Shown here piece by piece: positions 41,357 to 50,359 of a DNA stretch of 58,681 nt. A program made the translations under genes and the position numbers. The DNA is taken from the NCBI GenBank assembly GCA_027048495.1, contig JALTWS010000019.1, positions 1-58,681 of the forward strand, read 5' to 3'. How positions within the stretch are numbered: the stretch's first letter is position 1; each line of letters opens with the position of its first letter. Source of the DNA: Candidatus Azambacteria bacterium (lineage in GTDB: Bacteria; Patescibacteriota; Minisyncoccia; GWC2-36-17; M10-OD1-4). A model generated the notes under the pieces. That model was given only the letters and a program-made list of their open reading frames with translations. It ran no database searches and was not told the DNA's origin.

Positions 41357-42523
41357 ATGAAGCTAAAAGAAGTAAAAGATGTTGATGTAAACAACAAGCG
41401 CGTTTTTTTACGGGTTGATTTTAATGTTTCAGTAAAAGATGGAAAGATTGAGGATGGGTTTAGAATAGAAAAAACTCTTCCGACAATAAATTATCTTTTG
41501 GATAACAATGCAAAACTAATAATAGCAGGACATCTTGGCAGGCCAAAAGGAAAAAAAGATAAAAGCCTTAGCATGAAAATTTTGGCAGATAAGCTCAAAG
41601 AGTACCTTAAAAAAGATGTTAAATTTTTTCCTGATTGTATTGGCGAGCTTGTTAAAAAAGAAGTTTCTTCTTTGAGTCCTGGAGAAGTTTTGATGCTTGA
41701 AAATTTAAGATTTTATCCGGGTGAAGAAGAAGATGACGATGATTTTGCAAAGGAGCTTGCGTCACTTGCAGAGGTTTATATAAACGATGCTTTTTCTGTT
41801 TCTCACAGAAAACATGCGTCTGTTCATAAAATAGCAAAATATTTACCATCTTATGCCGGATTTTTGATGCAAAAAGAGGTGGAAACTTTGCATAAAGTTT
41901 ATTTTGATCCTAAAAAACCTTTGGTTTTGGTTATGGGAGGGGCAAAAGCCCCAACGAAAGTTAAGCTTGTAAAAAGGTTTCTTTCAATTGCAGACCATAT
42001 TCTTTTGGGGGGGATAGTGTCAAATGTTATTTTAGATGCAAAAGGTATTTCAATAGGAAAATCTAAAGTAAGTGAGGAGATAAAAAAATGTACCAATGGG
42101 CTTGATCTGACTTCTCCAAAGCTTCATTTGCCGATAGATGTTGTTGTGGCAAACGATATTGACAATCCAAAAAAAGCAGATGTTGTTGCTGTTGGTTCTG
42201 TTGACGATAACCATATAATACTTGATGTTGGCCCAGAAACGGTGAAGCTTTTTTCTGATATTGTAAAAAATGCCAAAATGGTAGTATGGAACGGACCTTT
42301 GGGGTATTATGAATATGAAGAGTTTGCCAAAGGAACAGATGATTTTGCAGAGGCCTTGTGTAAAAGCAAAGCTTACAAAATTGTAGGCGGAGGAGAGTCA
42401 ATAGCGGCTTTGGATAAAATTGGAGATTTGGATAAAATTGATTTTGTGTCAACTGGAGGCGGAGCAATGCTTGAATTTTTGGCAGGAGAAGAAATGCCGG
42501 GAGTTGAGATATTAAAAGCTTAA
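41357..42523 (+). CDS. pgk: Phosphoglycerate kinase
   Basis: Glycolytic ATP-forming step from 1,3-bisphosphoglycerate. 388 residues with VFLRVDFNV, the GHLGRPKG loop, ENLRFYPGE, GGAKAPTKVKL (nucleotide-binding Lys) and VSTGGGAMLEFLAG. ATG 41357 is used instead of an upstream in-frame start because TATGAT/TAAAAT promoter-like sequence overlaps that start. Twelve bases before pilT. Confidence 0.97.
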   Translation: MKLKEVKDVDVNNKRVFLRVDFNVSVKDGKIEDGFRIEKTLPTINYLLDNNAKLIIAGHLGRPKGKKDKSLSMKILADKLKEYLKKDVKFFPDCIGELVKKEVSSLSPGEVLMLENLRFYPGEEEDDDDFAKELASLAEVYINDAFSVSHRKHASVHKIAKYLPSYAGFLMQKEVETLHKVYFDPKKPLVLVMGGAKAPTKVKLVKRFLSIADHILLGGIVSNVILDAKGISIGKSKVSEEIKKCTNGLDLTSPKLHLPIDVVVANDIDNPKKADVVAVGSVDDNHIILDVGPETVKLFSDIVKNAKMVVWNGPLGYYEYEEFAKGTDDFAEALCKSKAYKIVGGGESIAALDKIGDLDKIDFVSTGGGAMLEFLAGEEMPGVEILKA

Positions 42524-42534
42524 ATTTTAAAAAT

Positions 42535-43530
42535 ATGGAAATATTTAATAACTATTTAGAACAAGCAAAAAACAAAGAAGCATCAGACATATATTTGGTG
42601 GCAGGCCAAAGACCGATGGCAAAAATCCATGGAACTTTAGAGCCTTTGGATAACAAAGAAGTTGACCAAGATTTACTTGCGGAGTTTGTGTTTAATATTT
42701 TACCGACAGATGAAGCAAGAGAAAAAGTAGCTCAGGGGTATGAGTTTGATGTAATTTATACCTTAAAAGACACAAGATACAGAACAAATATACACCTTCA
42801 GCAAGGTATGTTTGCCTTGTCTATCCGTATTATTGCAACCGAGATTCCAACTCCAGAGTTTTTAGGATTTCCTCCAGTTATCCATAAATTTGCCCAGCTT
42901 AAAAAGGGCTTAATATTGCTTACTGGATCTACCGCTTCTGGTAAATCTTCTGTTATTGCTGCTATTATAAATATGATAAACTCTGAAAAAAGGGCGCATA
43001 TTATAACAATTGAAGACCCAATAGAGTTTATATATCCCAAAAAACAAAGCATAATAGAACAAAGGCAAATCGGGCTTGACAGTCATTCTTTTTACGATGC
43101 TTTGCGAGCGTCTTTTAGGCAGGACCCTGATGTTATAATGATAGGAGAGTTAAGAGATTTGGAGACAATAGAAACTGCGCTGATGGCGGCAGAAACAGGG
43201 CATTTAGTTTTGGCAACCATTCACAGTTCTTCAACAGTTGAGGCTATTGGAAGAATAGTTAATATGTTTCCTGCTGTGCAGGCAAACCAAATTTTAAATC
43301 AGCTTGCAAGCAATTTAATTGCTGTTGTTTCAAGGGAGCTTTTGAAGAAAAAAGGAGGCGGAAGAATAGCGGCTTATGAGATTATGATAAACACACCTGC
43401 TGTATCTTCTTTGATAAGAGAGCATCGTCTTGCAAATATTTTTTCTGTTATGCAAATGGGAGCAAAAGACGGAATGATAACTATGGCGCAGTCAAAGGCA
43501 GAATTAAGATCGAAAAATTTAATAGAATAG
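42535..43530 (+). CDS. pilT: Type IV pilus retraction ATPase, PilT family
   Basis: 331 residues. Hexameric cytoplasmic motor that disassembles pilus fibres and pulls them in. Seen here are an N-terminal PAS-like domain with SDIYLVAGQRP, Walker A GSTASGKSS, Asp box IEDPIEF, Walker B DPDVIMIGELRD and the His box ATIHSSS. No other pilus genes are in the window. Together with comEC it points to DNA uptake or twitching, possibly for host contact. Confidence 0.94.
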   Translation: MEIFNNYLEQAKNKEASDIYLVAGQRPMAKIHGTLEPLDNKEVDQDLLAEFVFNILPTDEAREKVAQGYEFDVIYTLKDTRYRTNIHLQQGMFALSIRIIATEIPTPEFLGFPPVIHKFAQLKKGLILLTGSTASGKSSVIAAIINMINSEKRAHIITIEDPIEFIYPKKQSIIEQRQIGLDSHSFYDALRASFRQDPDVIMIGELRDLETIETALMAAETGHLVLATIHSSSTVEAIGRIVNMFPAVQANQILNQLASNLIAVVSRELLKKKGGGRIAAYEIMINTPAVSSLIREHRLANIFSVMQMGAKDGMITMAQSKAELRSKNLIE

Positions 43531-43536
43531 CCTAAA

Positions 43537-45318
43537 ATGCAAAATAACAAAACAGCAACAGGAAAGTTATGGAGGATTGAAAAAAGCGCTCCGGAAAGTA
43601 TTTTTGATGTTTTGGACCAATATCCTAAAGTTATAGCACAGCTTTTGTACAACAGAGGCATAAAAACAAAAAAAGAAGCGGAGCAGTTTTTCAATCCTGA
43701 TTATGACAAGGATCTTTTAGATCCTTTTTTGATTTATGATTTGAAAAAAGCAACAGAAAGAATAATAAAAGCGGCAGAAAACAAAGAAAGGATAGTTATA
43801 TATCATGACTATGATGCGGACGGAGTTTGCGGTTCGGTAATTTTGGCATCAACCTTAAAAGAGTTAGGTGTAAGCTTCAAAACTTATACTCCCGACAGGC
43901 AAAAAGAAGGATACGGACTTAACAAATCCGCTATTTTGGATTTAGTAAAAAACGGAGTTGATCTTTTAATAACAGTTGATTGCGGAATTACCAATGCGCA
44001 AGAAGTTGATATTTTAAATGATAACAATGTTGATGTAATAATAGTTGACCATCATATTCAGTCAGATGTTTTGCCAAAAGCTTTTGCTGTTGTAAATCCA
44101 AAACAAAAAGCTTGCGGATATGAGTTCAAAGATTTGTGCGCGGCCGCTGTTGTTTTTAAGCTGTGCTCTGCTCTTTTACATTCTGATTTTGGCAAAAAAA
44201 GAGGAATTAAAAATGGGTTTGAAAAATGGCTTTTGGATTTGGTTGCAACAGCCACCATTGCTGATATGATGCCTCTTTTGGGAGAGAACAGAACGCTTGT
44301 AAAATACGGGCTTTTGGTTGTAAAAAAGACAAAAAGGCCCGGGCTTAAAAAGCTCATTTTAGAATCTGAAAAATTTAAAAACGGAGTTGATTCAACTTTT
44401 TTGGCATTTCAAGTTGCTCCAAAAATAAATGCAACTTCAAGAATGACCCATGCTTCTGTCTCTTATGAGCTTTTGTCAACAGAAAGTGAAAAAAAAGCAG
44501 AAGAGCTTTTTTTGTTGGTAAAAAAAGCAAATGACGACAGGAGGAAATTTGTTGAAGAAGCAACAAAAGAAGCTATTTTTTGGATAGAAAAGGATGCAGA
44601 AAGAAAGGGAAAGTTAGACGACGTGATAGTGATAGGAGATGACAAATGGACTCCGGGTATAGTAGGTCTTGTGGCAAGCAAAATTACAGAAAAATATGCA
44701 AGGCCGTCTTTTGTTTACGGAAGGGTTGGAAATGTATTTAAAGGCTCCTGCAGGGGTGTGGATGGATTTGATATAGTAAACGCAATGTCAGAGTGCGCCA
44801 AAAAAGACAAAAGCATATTCAAAGCGTTTGGAGGACACAAAGGAGCGGGAGGATTTTCCATTTATGAAAAAAAGATAGATGATTTCAAAAAACTGATTAT
44901 TGAAGTTTCAGAGCCAAAGCTTAGAAGTTTGAAGCTTGAACCAACTTTGAAAATAGAAGCTAAAGTTTTGCCAGAAGATATAAACTGGGAAACCTTGGAT
45001 TTTTTGCTTAAATTTGAGCCTTTTGGGCAAAAAAATCCAAAGCCTTTGCTTTTTTCTGAGGGTCTTGAGATTTCTGACATTAAAATTGTTGGGAATGGGA
45101 GCAAGCATTTGAAATTAAAGTTAAAAGCAAAAACACAAGATAGAAAGTTAAAATTTTTTGATGCGGTTGGTTTTGGGCTGGGAGACTTTTATGAAAAAAT
45201 TAAGAAGGGTGATAAAATGGATATTGTGTTTGAGATGGACGCAAACGAGTGGCAGGGAAGAAAGGAGCTTCAGTTAAATATAAGAGATTTAAGGTTAACA
45301 TATAATGATATAAATTAA
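43537..45318 (+). CDS. recJ: Single-strand-specific exonuclease RecJ
   Basis: 5'-3' exonuclease for recombination and mismatch repair. 593 residues. DHH motifs: YHDYDADGVCG, VDCGITN, VDHHIQ; DHHA1 domain with GGHKGAGGFS near 430; a C-terminal OB-like domain. Six bases after pilT, so co-transcribed with it. Complete. Confidence 0.95.
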   Translation: MQNNKTATGKLWRIEKSAPESIFDVLDQYPKVIAQLLYNRGIKTKKEAEQFFNPDYDKDLLDPFLIYDLKKATERIIKAAENKERIVIYHDYDADGVCGSVILASTLKELGVSFKTYTPDRQKEGYGLNKSAILDLVKNGVDLLITVDCGITNAQEVDILNDNNVDVIIVDHHIQSDVLPKAFAVVNPKQKACGYEFKDLCAAAVVFKLCSALLHSDFGKKRGIKNGFEKWLLDLVATATIADMMPLLGENRTLVKYGLLVVKKTKRPGLKKLILESEKFKNGVDSTFLAFQVAPKINATSRMTHASVSYELLSTESEKKAEELFLLVKKANDDRRKFVEEATKEAIFWIEKDAERKGKLDDVIVIGDDKWTPGIVGLVASKITEKYARPSFVYGRVGNVFKGSCRGVDGFDIVNAMSECAKKDKSIFKAFGGHKGAGGFSIYEKKIDDFKKLIIEVSEPKLRSLKLEPTLKIEAKVLPEDINWETLDFLLKFEPFGQKNPKPLLFSEGLEISDIKIVGNGSKHLKLKLKAKTQDRKLKFFDAVGFGLGDFYEKIKKGDKMDIVFEMDANEWQGRKELQLNIRDLRLTYNDIN

Positions 45319-45380
45319 ACTTTCTGTTAAAATAACATTTTTTAACTTGCTTTTCATTGCCTGTGCAAAAAACGGTAAAT

Positions 45381-45480
45381 TCTTTTTTTAAAATCGTTTA
45401 CTCTATGATGCGCTCACTGCCTTGAATTTTTCAAGGTCTGCGATTCCGTTAACACGTCGTAAACGATTTTAGAAAAAAGA
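45381..45480. other. Large imperfect stem-loop between recJ and rnhA
   Basis: TCTTTTTTTAAAATCGTTTAC (45381-45401, quoted here only as the arm region) pairs with 45459-45480, a stem of about 21 bp with one extra base. The loop of about 57 bases has more GC than the surroundings and contains a second hairpin, CCTTGAA (45420-45426) with TTCAAGG (45430-45436). I do not recognise it; it may be an RNA element, a mobile palindrome or a terminator for recJ. Confidence 0.55.
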
Positions 45481-45528
45481 GATTCAATATTATTTTAAAT
45501 TCAAATTTAATTTATTAATACAAATAAA

Positions 45529-45945
45529 ATGAATAAATTAATAATATATACAGACGGCGGGTCCAGAGGAAATCCGGGTCCCTCTGCCATAGGGGTGGTT
45601 ATAAAAGATGAAAAAGAAAACACCATAAAAACTTATGGTGAAAAGATCGGTACAGCAACAAACAATGAAGCGGAATACAAAGCAATAATATTTGCTTTGC
45701 AAAAAGCAAAACTGCTTTTGGGCAAAAAAAAGGCAAAAGAGACGGAAGTTCATGTCAAGATGGATTCAGAGCTTGCTTTTAAACAATTAACAGGGGAGTA
45801 CAAGCTGACAAACGAAAATATTCAAAAGTTTTTTATAGAGATTCACAACCTAAAAACAGAATTTAAAAAAGTTACATTTGAACATATAAAAAGAGAATAC
45901 AACAAAGAGGCAGATGCCGCACTAAACAAAGCTCTAGACAGTTAA
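45529..45945 (+). CDS. rnhA: Ribonuclease HI family protein
   Basis: Cuts RNA in RNA-DNA hybrids. 138 residues. The four acidic catalytic positions are visible: Asp in IYTDGGSRGNPG, Glu in NNEAEY, Asp in KMDSELA, and the final Asp in NKEADAALNKAL. This is the short bacterial/archaeal type without an N-terminal hybrid-binding domain. Confidence 0.93.
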   Translation: MNKLIIYTDGGSRGNPGPSAIGVVIKDEKENTIKTYGEKIGTATNNEAEYKAIIFALQKAKLLLGKKKAKETEVHVKMDSELAFKQLTGEYKLTNENIQKFFIEIHNLKTEFKKVTFEHIKREYNKEADAALNKALDS

Positions 45946-45979
45946 TTTTTATTTGTTTATTTTATTTGTTAAAAATGAA

Positions 45980-46006
45980 AAGGCGACCACAGATGTGGGT
46001 CGCCTT
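45980..46006 (-). terminator. Terminator of the GC-rich RNA (also faces rnhA)
   Basis: AAGGCGACC (45980-45988) pairs with GGTCGCCTT (45998-46006). On the minus strand a TTTTCATTTTT tail follows. Confidence 0.8.
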
Positions 46007-46038
46007 GGTTATAAAAGGATTTTTGTAATTTTCCCCCG

Positions 46039-46068
46039 TCAGGGGGCATCTCGGGCATTGTAGCCCAT
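46039..46068 (-). CDS. Putative 9-residue peptide ORF within the GC-rich RNA
   Basis: ATG at 46068 reads MGYNARDAP and then TGA (46041-46039). A complete AAGGAGG (46080-46074) lies 5 bases upstream, the best Shine-Dalgarno of the window. The ribosome site is inside the competing stems, so translation of the mini-ORF may switch the RNA fold. It could be a leader peptide or a chance ORF in a G-rich RNA. Confidence 0.4.
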   Translation of the reverse strand: MGYNARDAP

Positions 46069-46172
46069 GTTCACCTCCTTGCCCCTCTGGGGCGTAGTTG
46101 CCCCCGCTTGGTTTATTCCCCGGGGGCGGACGTTAACTCATATTCCCCAGGCCCATCCTGAAGAACACTTTT

Positions 46173-46223
46173 ACCTTATCATGTTTTAAAATACTTGTCA
46201 AGTATTTTTTTGTGTGGTATAAT
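46173..46223. promoter_or_regulatory. Back-to-back promoters with overlapping -35 boxes (rnpB and GC-rich RNA)
   Basis: Plus strand: TTGTCA 46195-46200, 17 bases, TATAAT 46218-46223. Minus strand: TTGACA 46201-46196, 17 bases, TAAGGT 46178-46173. The heptamer TTGTCAA serves both strands, so two RNA polymerases cannot easily bind at once. Confidence 0.85.
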
Positions 46224-46240
46224 AAGTCCAGCTTTTTGAA

Positions 46241-46648
46241 AACAGATCAAGGCAAAAAGCGCAATCGCCTGAGCTTTTTTAAAAAAGCAGGGGAGGAAAG
46301 TCCGGACACCTATTTTCGCTTTTTGCGAAATAAACGCAGCGGCTAACGGCCGTCGCACTAGCAGTCAGGCACTAGTTGCTGGTTGCTGGTGTAGAGGTGC
46401 GAACAGAGACGCCACGAGCCGAAAGGCAAGTGGGCTCCAACTTGGAGTAGTCCTTGTGGCAACACAAGGGGTGAAACGGCTAAATCCTTGCGGGGTGCAA
46501 GACAGTATCCTGGCGCCTTTTGTTTTTACAAAAAAGGTGCTGGGGGTGGTCGCATGAGCTTGCCAGTAATGGCAAGCCAAGATAAATGATTGCGGCTTTG
46601 CGTCAGCAAAGTACAGAATCCGGCTTACATTTTTGTCTTGATCTGTTT
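46241..46648 (+). ncRNA. rnpB: RNase P RNA (catalytic subunit)
   Basis: Ribozyme that cuts the 5' leader from pre-tRNA. Helix P1 is formed by AACAGATCAAG (46241-46251) and CTTGATCTGTT (46637-46647). The universally conserved GAGGAAAGTCCGGAC lies near 46291-46305, the second core ACAGAATCCGGCTTAC near 46613-46628, and GTGAAACGGC is in between. About 408 nt, bacterial A-like. Own promoter and terminator. Confidence 0.96.
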
Positions 46649-46652
46649 TGAT

Positions 46653-46690
46653 GCAAAAAACAGGGGTTATGCTCCTGTTTTTTGCTTTTT
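46653..46690 (+). terminator. Terminator of rnpB
   Basis: GCAAAAAACAGG (46653-46664) pairs with CCTGTTTTTTGC (46674-46685). A T run follows. Confidence 0.88.
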
Positions 46691-46749
46691 TTGGCACTTT
46701 TCTTTTTTTGAAAAATTCTATATGATAGCTATATATTAATTTTTTGCTT

Positions 46750-48135
46750 ATGAAAAAATCACAGTTGTTTTTTACTGTTATTTTGGTTCCGCTTGATTTT
46801 TTAATGCTTGTTTTGGCGGCTGTATCTGCTTATGCTTTAAGGACAAGCGAGTTTGTTTCCAACTTGCGTCCGGTTTTGTTTTTTGAGCATTTGCCTTTTG
46901 AGAGATATATGTCTTTGTCTTTGGAAGTTGCTCCTTTTTGGATTTTAATATTTGCTTTGCTTGGGCTTTATAAAGTAAACAGAAAAAAGATGCTGGAAGA
47001 ATTTTTTCAGATAATTTCTGCGGTTTCTTTGGCTATGATGGCTGTTATCGTTTATATATTTTTGCAAAGCGAACAGTTTGATTCCAGATTTATAATTTTA
47101 GCGGTTTGGTTTTTTTCCATATTGTACCTTACTTTGGGAAGGCTTTTGGTTAGAAAAATACAAAAATATCTTATGGTTAAGTTTGATATTGGAGCTTACA
47201 AAGCTATTGTTATCGGATCTGACAAGATATCAGAGATGCTGGCAAGGCAAATGAAGCAAAAGCCTGCTTTGGGCTTTAGGGTTGTCAATAAGATTTCAAA
47301 TTTTGACTTAAATTACATAAAAAAAATTGTTCTTGAAAAAGGAATAGACACTGTTGTTGTTGGCCAGTCAGATTATCCGGCTTATGATATGGTTGATCTG
47401 GCTGAGTTTTGCCAAGAAAACAGGGTAAATTTTAGGTTTGCCCCCACATTGTTTCAATCTTTGACTACAAACATAAATGTTGATACTCTTTCTGGAATTC
47501 AGCTTATGGAATTAAAATATACTCCTTTGGACGGATGGGGCAGAGTTATAAAAAGGACAGTTGATATTTTTGGTTCTGTTTTTGGCATTGTTGTTTTGTT
47601 TCCGTTTTTTGTTGTTCTGGGGATTATAATAAAGCTTGACTCAAAAGGGCCTGTGTTTGTCAGGTTAAAAAGAGTTACCCAAGGCAAGGAGTTTTATCTA
47701 TATAAATTCAGATCAATGGTGGACGGGGCAGAAAAGATGAAAAAAGATCTTATAAAAAACAACGAAAGAAAAGACGGACCGTTATTTAAAATAAAAAATG
47801 ATCCTCGTATAACAAGAGTTGGCAGGTTTATAAGAAAAACAAGAATAGACGAGCTTCCTCAACTTTTTAATGTTTTTTTGGGCCAGATGAGTCTTGTTGG
47901 TCCAAGGCCTCATCAACCAGATGAAGTTGCCCAATACGAAAGGCGCCACAAAAAAGTTCTTGCCATTAAGGCAGGAATGACAGGTATGGCTCAGGTTTCC
48001 GGATCTTCCGATTTGCCTTTTGAAGAAGAGATAAAACTGGATTTGTATTATATAGAAAACTGGTCTTTGTTTTTGGATATAAAGATTCTGTTAAGGACAT
48101 TTTTAATTTTATTTAAGGACAAATCGGCTTGTTAA
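46750..48135 (+). CDS. Polyprenyl-phosphate sugar-1-phosphate transferase (WbaP/CpsE type)
   Basis: 461 residues. It starts surface-glycan synthesis by moving a sugar-1-phosphate from a nucleotide sugar to undecaprenyl phosphate. Layout: four N-terminal membrane helices, a central CoA-binding-like Rossmann domain (about 140-250), a membrane anchor near 275-300 and the catalytic domain with KFRSMVDGAE, KTRIDELPQLFNV and VGPRPHQPDE. ATG 46750 is preferred to TTG 46744. First gene of the glycan operon. Confidence 0.94.
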   Translation: MKKSQLFFTVILVPLDFLMLVLAAVSAYALRTSEFVSNLRPVLFFEHLPFERYMSLSLEVAPFWILIFALLGLYKVNRKKMLEEFFQIISAVSLAMMAVIVYIFLQSEQFDSRFIILAVWFFSILYLTLGRLLVRKIQKYLMVKFDIGAYKAIVIGSDKISEMLARQMKQKPALGFRVVNKISNFDLNYIKKIVLEKGIDTVVVGQSDYPAYDMVDLAEFCQENRVNFRFAPTLFQSLTTNINVDTLSGIQLMELKYTPLDGWGRVIKRTVDIFGSVFGIVVLFPFFVVLGIIIKLDSKGPVFVRLKRVTQGKEFYLYKFRSMVDGAEKMKKDLIKNNERKDGPLFKIKNDPRITRVGRFIRKTRIDELPQLFNVFLGQMSLVGPRPHQPDEVAQYERRHKKVLAIKAGMTGMAQVSGSSDLPFEEEIKLDLYYIENWSLFLDIKILLRTFLILFKDKSAC

Positions 48136-48149
48136 ACATAAATTAAAAT

Positions 48150-49235
48150 ATGAAAGTTGCATTGGTACATGACTATTTAACCCAATACGGAGGAGCAGAA
48201 AGGGTGCTTGAGGCGCTTTGTGAGATATTTCCCAAAGCTCCGATATATACTTTGATTTACGACAAAAAGCTTATTGACAGAAAATTTCCCAAAAGAAAAA
48301 TTTACTCTTCCTTTTTGCAAAAAGTACCTTTTGCAAAAAAACATCACAGAAGCTTTTTGGTCCTTATGCCTTTTGCTATTGAGCAGTTTGACCTTTCTGG
48401 TTATGATTTGGTTATTTCCGATTCTGCTTCATACGCAAAGGGAGTAATAACTACTCCAAATACCAAGCATATTTGCTATTGTCATACTCCTACCCGTTAT
48501 GCTTGGGATGATTCTCATAAGTATATAAGAGATTTTCCTTTTCCAGAATTTGTAAAAAAGCTTATACCTTATTTTATGACTTACATAAGAACTTGGGATT
48601 TTCAGGCTTCCCAAAGGCCTGATTTTTACATAGCAAACTCTAACTTTGTTGCAAAAAGGATAAAAAAATACTACAAAAAAAAAGCAGTTGTTGTCCATCC
48701 GCCGGTTGATATTGATAAATTTTCTTTATCTTCTGAGAAAGGAGAATATTTTTTGATGGTAGGGAGACTTTTGTCTTATAAAAGGTTTGACCTTGGGGTT
48801 TTGGCTTTTTCTGAGCTTGGACTGCCTCTTAAAATTGTCGGAGACGGTCCAGAAAGAAAAAAATTACAAAAAATAGCTTCAAAAAACATAGAATTTTTAG
48901 GAGCTTTGAATGACAAAGAGCTAAAAAAATGCTACCAAAAAGCAAAGGCGTTAATTTTTCCCCAAGAAGAGGATTTTGGCATAGTTCCTTTGGAAGCTAT
49001 GGCATGCGGGAAGCCGGTTTTAGCATACAAAAAAGGGGGAGCAAAAGAAACGGTTATTGAAGATATAACAGGAATGTTTTTTGAAAAACAAACGACAAAA
49101 GATTTAATAGATGTGGTAAACAGGTTTGAAAACAAAAAATTTGATCCAAAAAAAATAAGGCAACATGCAGAAAAATTTAACAAAAGCATTTTTAAAGAAA
49201 AAATAATAAAAACAATAAATGAAAATAGGATTTGA
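48150..49235 (+). CDS. Family 4 glycosyltransferase (first of three)
   Basis: 361 residues, GT-B fold. N-terminal acceptor domain starting VALVHDYLTQYGGAERV; C-terminal donor domain with FLMVGRLLSYKRFD, the E-x7-E motif in [21 protein letters not shown]. Adds a sugar to the lipid-linked chain; donor unknown. It overlaps the next gene by 17 bases, so the operon is tight. Confidence 0.92.
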   Translation: MKVALVHDYLTQYGGAERVLEALCEIFPKAPIYTLIYDKKLIDRKFPKRKIYSSFLQKVPFAKKHHRSFLVLMPFAIEQFDLSGYDLVISDSASYAKGVITTPNTKHICYCHTPTRYAWDDSHKYIRDFPFPEFVKKLIPYFMTYIRTWDFQASQRPDFYIANSNFVAKRIKKYYKKKAVVVHPPVDIDKFSLSSEKGEYFLMVGRLLSYKRFDLGVLAFSELGLPLKIVGDGPERKKLQKIASKNIEFLGALNDKELKKCYQKAKALIFPQEEDFGIVPLEAMACGKPVLAYKKGGAKETVIEDITGMFFEKQTTKDLIDVVNRFENKKFDPKKIRQHAEKFNKSIFKEKIIKTINENRI

Positions 49236-50340
49236 TTTAAGAACAATAGCAAAAGGAAGGCGCACAGGCATTGAGGAGTATACACTAAATATTTTACAAG
49301 AACTTTTAAAGTCAAAAGAGGACGAGTTCTTGCTTTTTTATAATGCTTTTTTAAAAAGCCAAGTTCCAAAATTTATTTTAAAAAGAAAAAATGCAAAACT
49401 GTTTGATTTTAATGTTCCAGATAAGTTGGTTGGATTTTTTTCTTTTTTTTCTCAGCCTAAAGTAGATGACATTTTGGGAGGGACAGATGTATTTTTCTCT
49501 CCTCATTTTATGTCTTCTTATGTGAAAAAGAGCAAAAAGGTGGTGGTTTTTCATGATCTTTCTTTTTTGTATTATCCTGAGTTTTTTTCTTTTAAGAAAA
49601 GATATTGGCATTTTTTACAAAACCCAAAAAAACAGGCAAAAAACGCTGATATGATAATAACTGTATCAGAATCTACCAAGTTTGATATTGTAGAATTTTA
49701 TAAAATAGAAGAGAAGAAAATTAAGGTTATATATCCGGGAGTAAACAGGAATTTTAAGCCTCTTTTTAAAAATGAAATTTTGGAAAGTGTCAGGAAAAAA
49801 TATGATCTTCCAGAAAGGTTTATTTTGTATTTTGGAACAATAGAGCCAAGAAAAAATATAGAAGGAATAATATCTGCGTTTGAAAAGGTAAGAGAAAAGG
49901 AAAAAATAAGCTTGGTTTTGGCAGGGACATTTGGTTGGCTTTTTGATGATATTTTAAACAAGGCAAAAAATTCAAAATTCAAAAACGATATTGTTTTTAC
50001 AGGATTTGTAAATCAAAATGACAAAGTACATATTTATAATATGGCAGAGTTGTTTTTATATCCGAGCTTTTTTGAGGGTTTTGGAATGCCTCCGCTTGAG
50101 GCTATGGCGTGTGGTGTTCCTGCAATAGTTTCAAACTGTTCCTCTATGCCGGAAGTTGTAGGAGACTCTGCTGTTTTGGTAAATCCTTACAACGAAAATG
50201 AAATAGCCCAAGCAATTCTTGCCATTTTAAAAGATGAAAAATTAAAAAAAACATTTAAAGAAAAGGGAATCTTAAGATCAAAAAAATTCAGTTGGGAAAA
50301 AGCAGGAAAAGAAACTTTAAAGGTTTTAAAAAGCGTTTAG
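49219..50340 (+). CDS. Family 4 glycosyltransferase (second of three)
   Basis: 373 residues, GT-B fold. [18 protein letters not shown] at the N-terminus, [15 protein letters not shown] in the donor domain and the E-x7-E motif in [18 protein letters not shown]. Resembles mannosyl- or rhamnosyltransferases of O-antigen type clusters. Its start lies in the preceding gene. Confidence 0.92.
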   Translation: MKIGFDLRTIAKGRRTGIEEYTLNILQELLKSKEDEFLLFYNAFLKSQVPKFILKRKNAKLFDFNVPDKLVGFFSFFSQPKVDDILGGTDVFFSPHFMSSYVKKSKKVVVFHDLSFLYYPEFFSFKKRYWHFLQNPKKQAKNADMIITVSESTKFDIVEFYKIEEKKIKVIYPGVNRNFKPLFKNEILESVRKKYDLPERFILYFGTIEPRKNIEGIISAFEKVREKEKISLVLAGTFGWLFDDILNKAKNSKFKNDIVFTGFVNQNDKVHIYNMAELFLYPSFFEGFGMPPLEAMACGVPAIVSNCSSMPEVVGDSAVLVNPYNENEIAQAILAILKDEKLKKTFKEKGILRSKKFSWEKAGKETLKVLKSV

Positions 50341-50359
50341 CTTTTGTTATAATCAACTT

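Larger units (their letters stand above)
45972..46166 (-). ncRNA. GC-rich structured RNA with a 9-codon ORF, divergent from rnpB
   Basis: Expected transcript from the minus-strand promoter at 46173-46201 to the terminator at 45980-46006, about 190 nt. It is far richer in GC than its surroundings. Stems (plus-strand positions): CCCCAG 46145-46150 with CTGGGG 46087-46092, enclosing CGGGGGC 46121-46127 with GCCCCCG 46100-46106; then TGCCCC 46080-46085 with GGGGCA 46043-46048. The last competes with GGGGG 46042-46046 pairing to CCCCC 46033-46037. The conflict could hide or expose a strong Shine-Dalgarno. No known class recognised. Confidence 0.65.

Noticed and set aside
45381-45480. Integron-like attC site
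   Set aside because: The stem is far longer and more perfect than attC and the core sites do not fit. No integrase or cassette array is near.
46365-46697. 110-residue minus-strand ORF across RNase P RNA
   Set aside because: Lies wholly over rnpB and its terminator; it only reflects the higher GC of the RNA gene.
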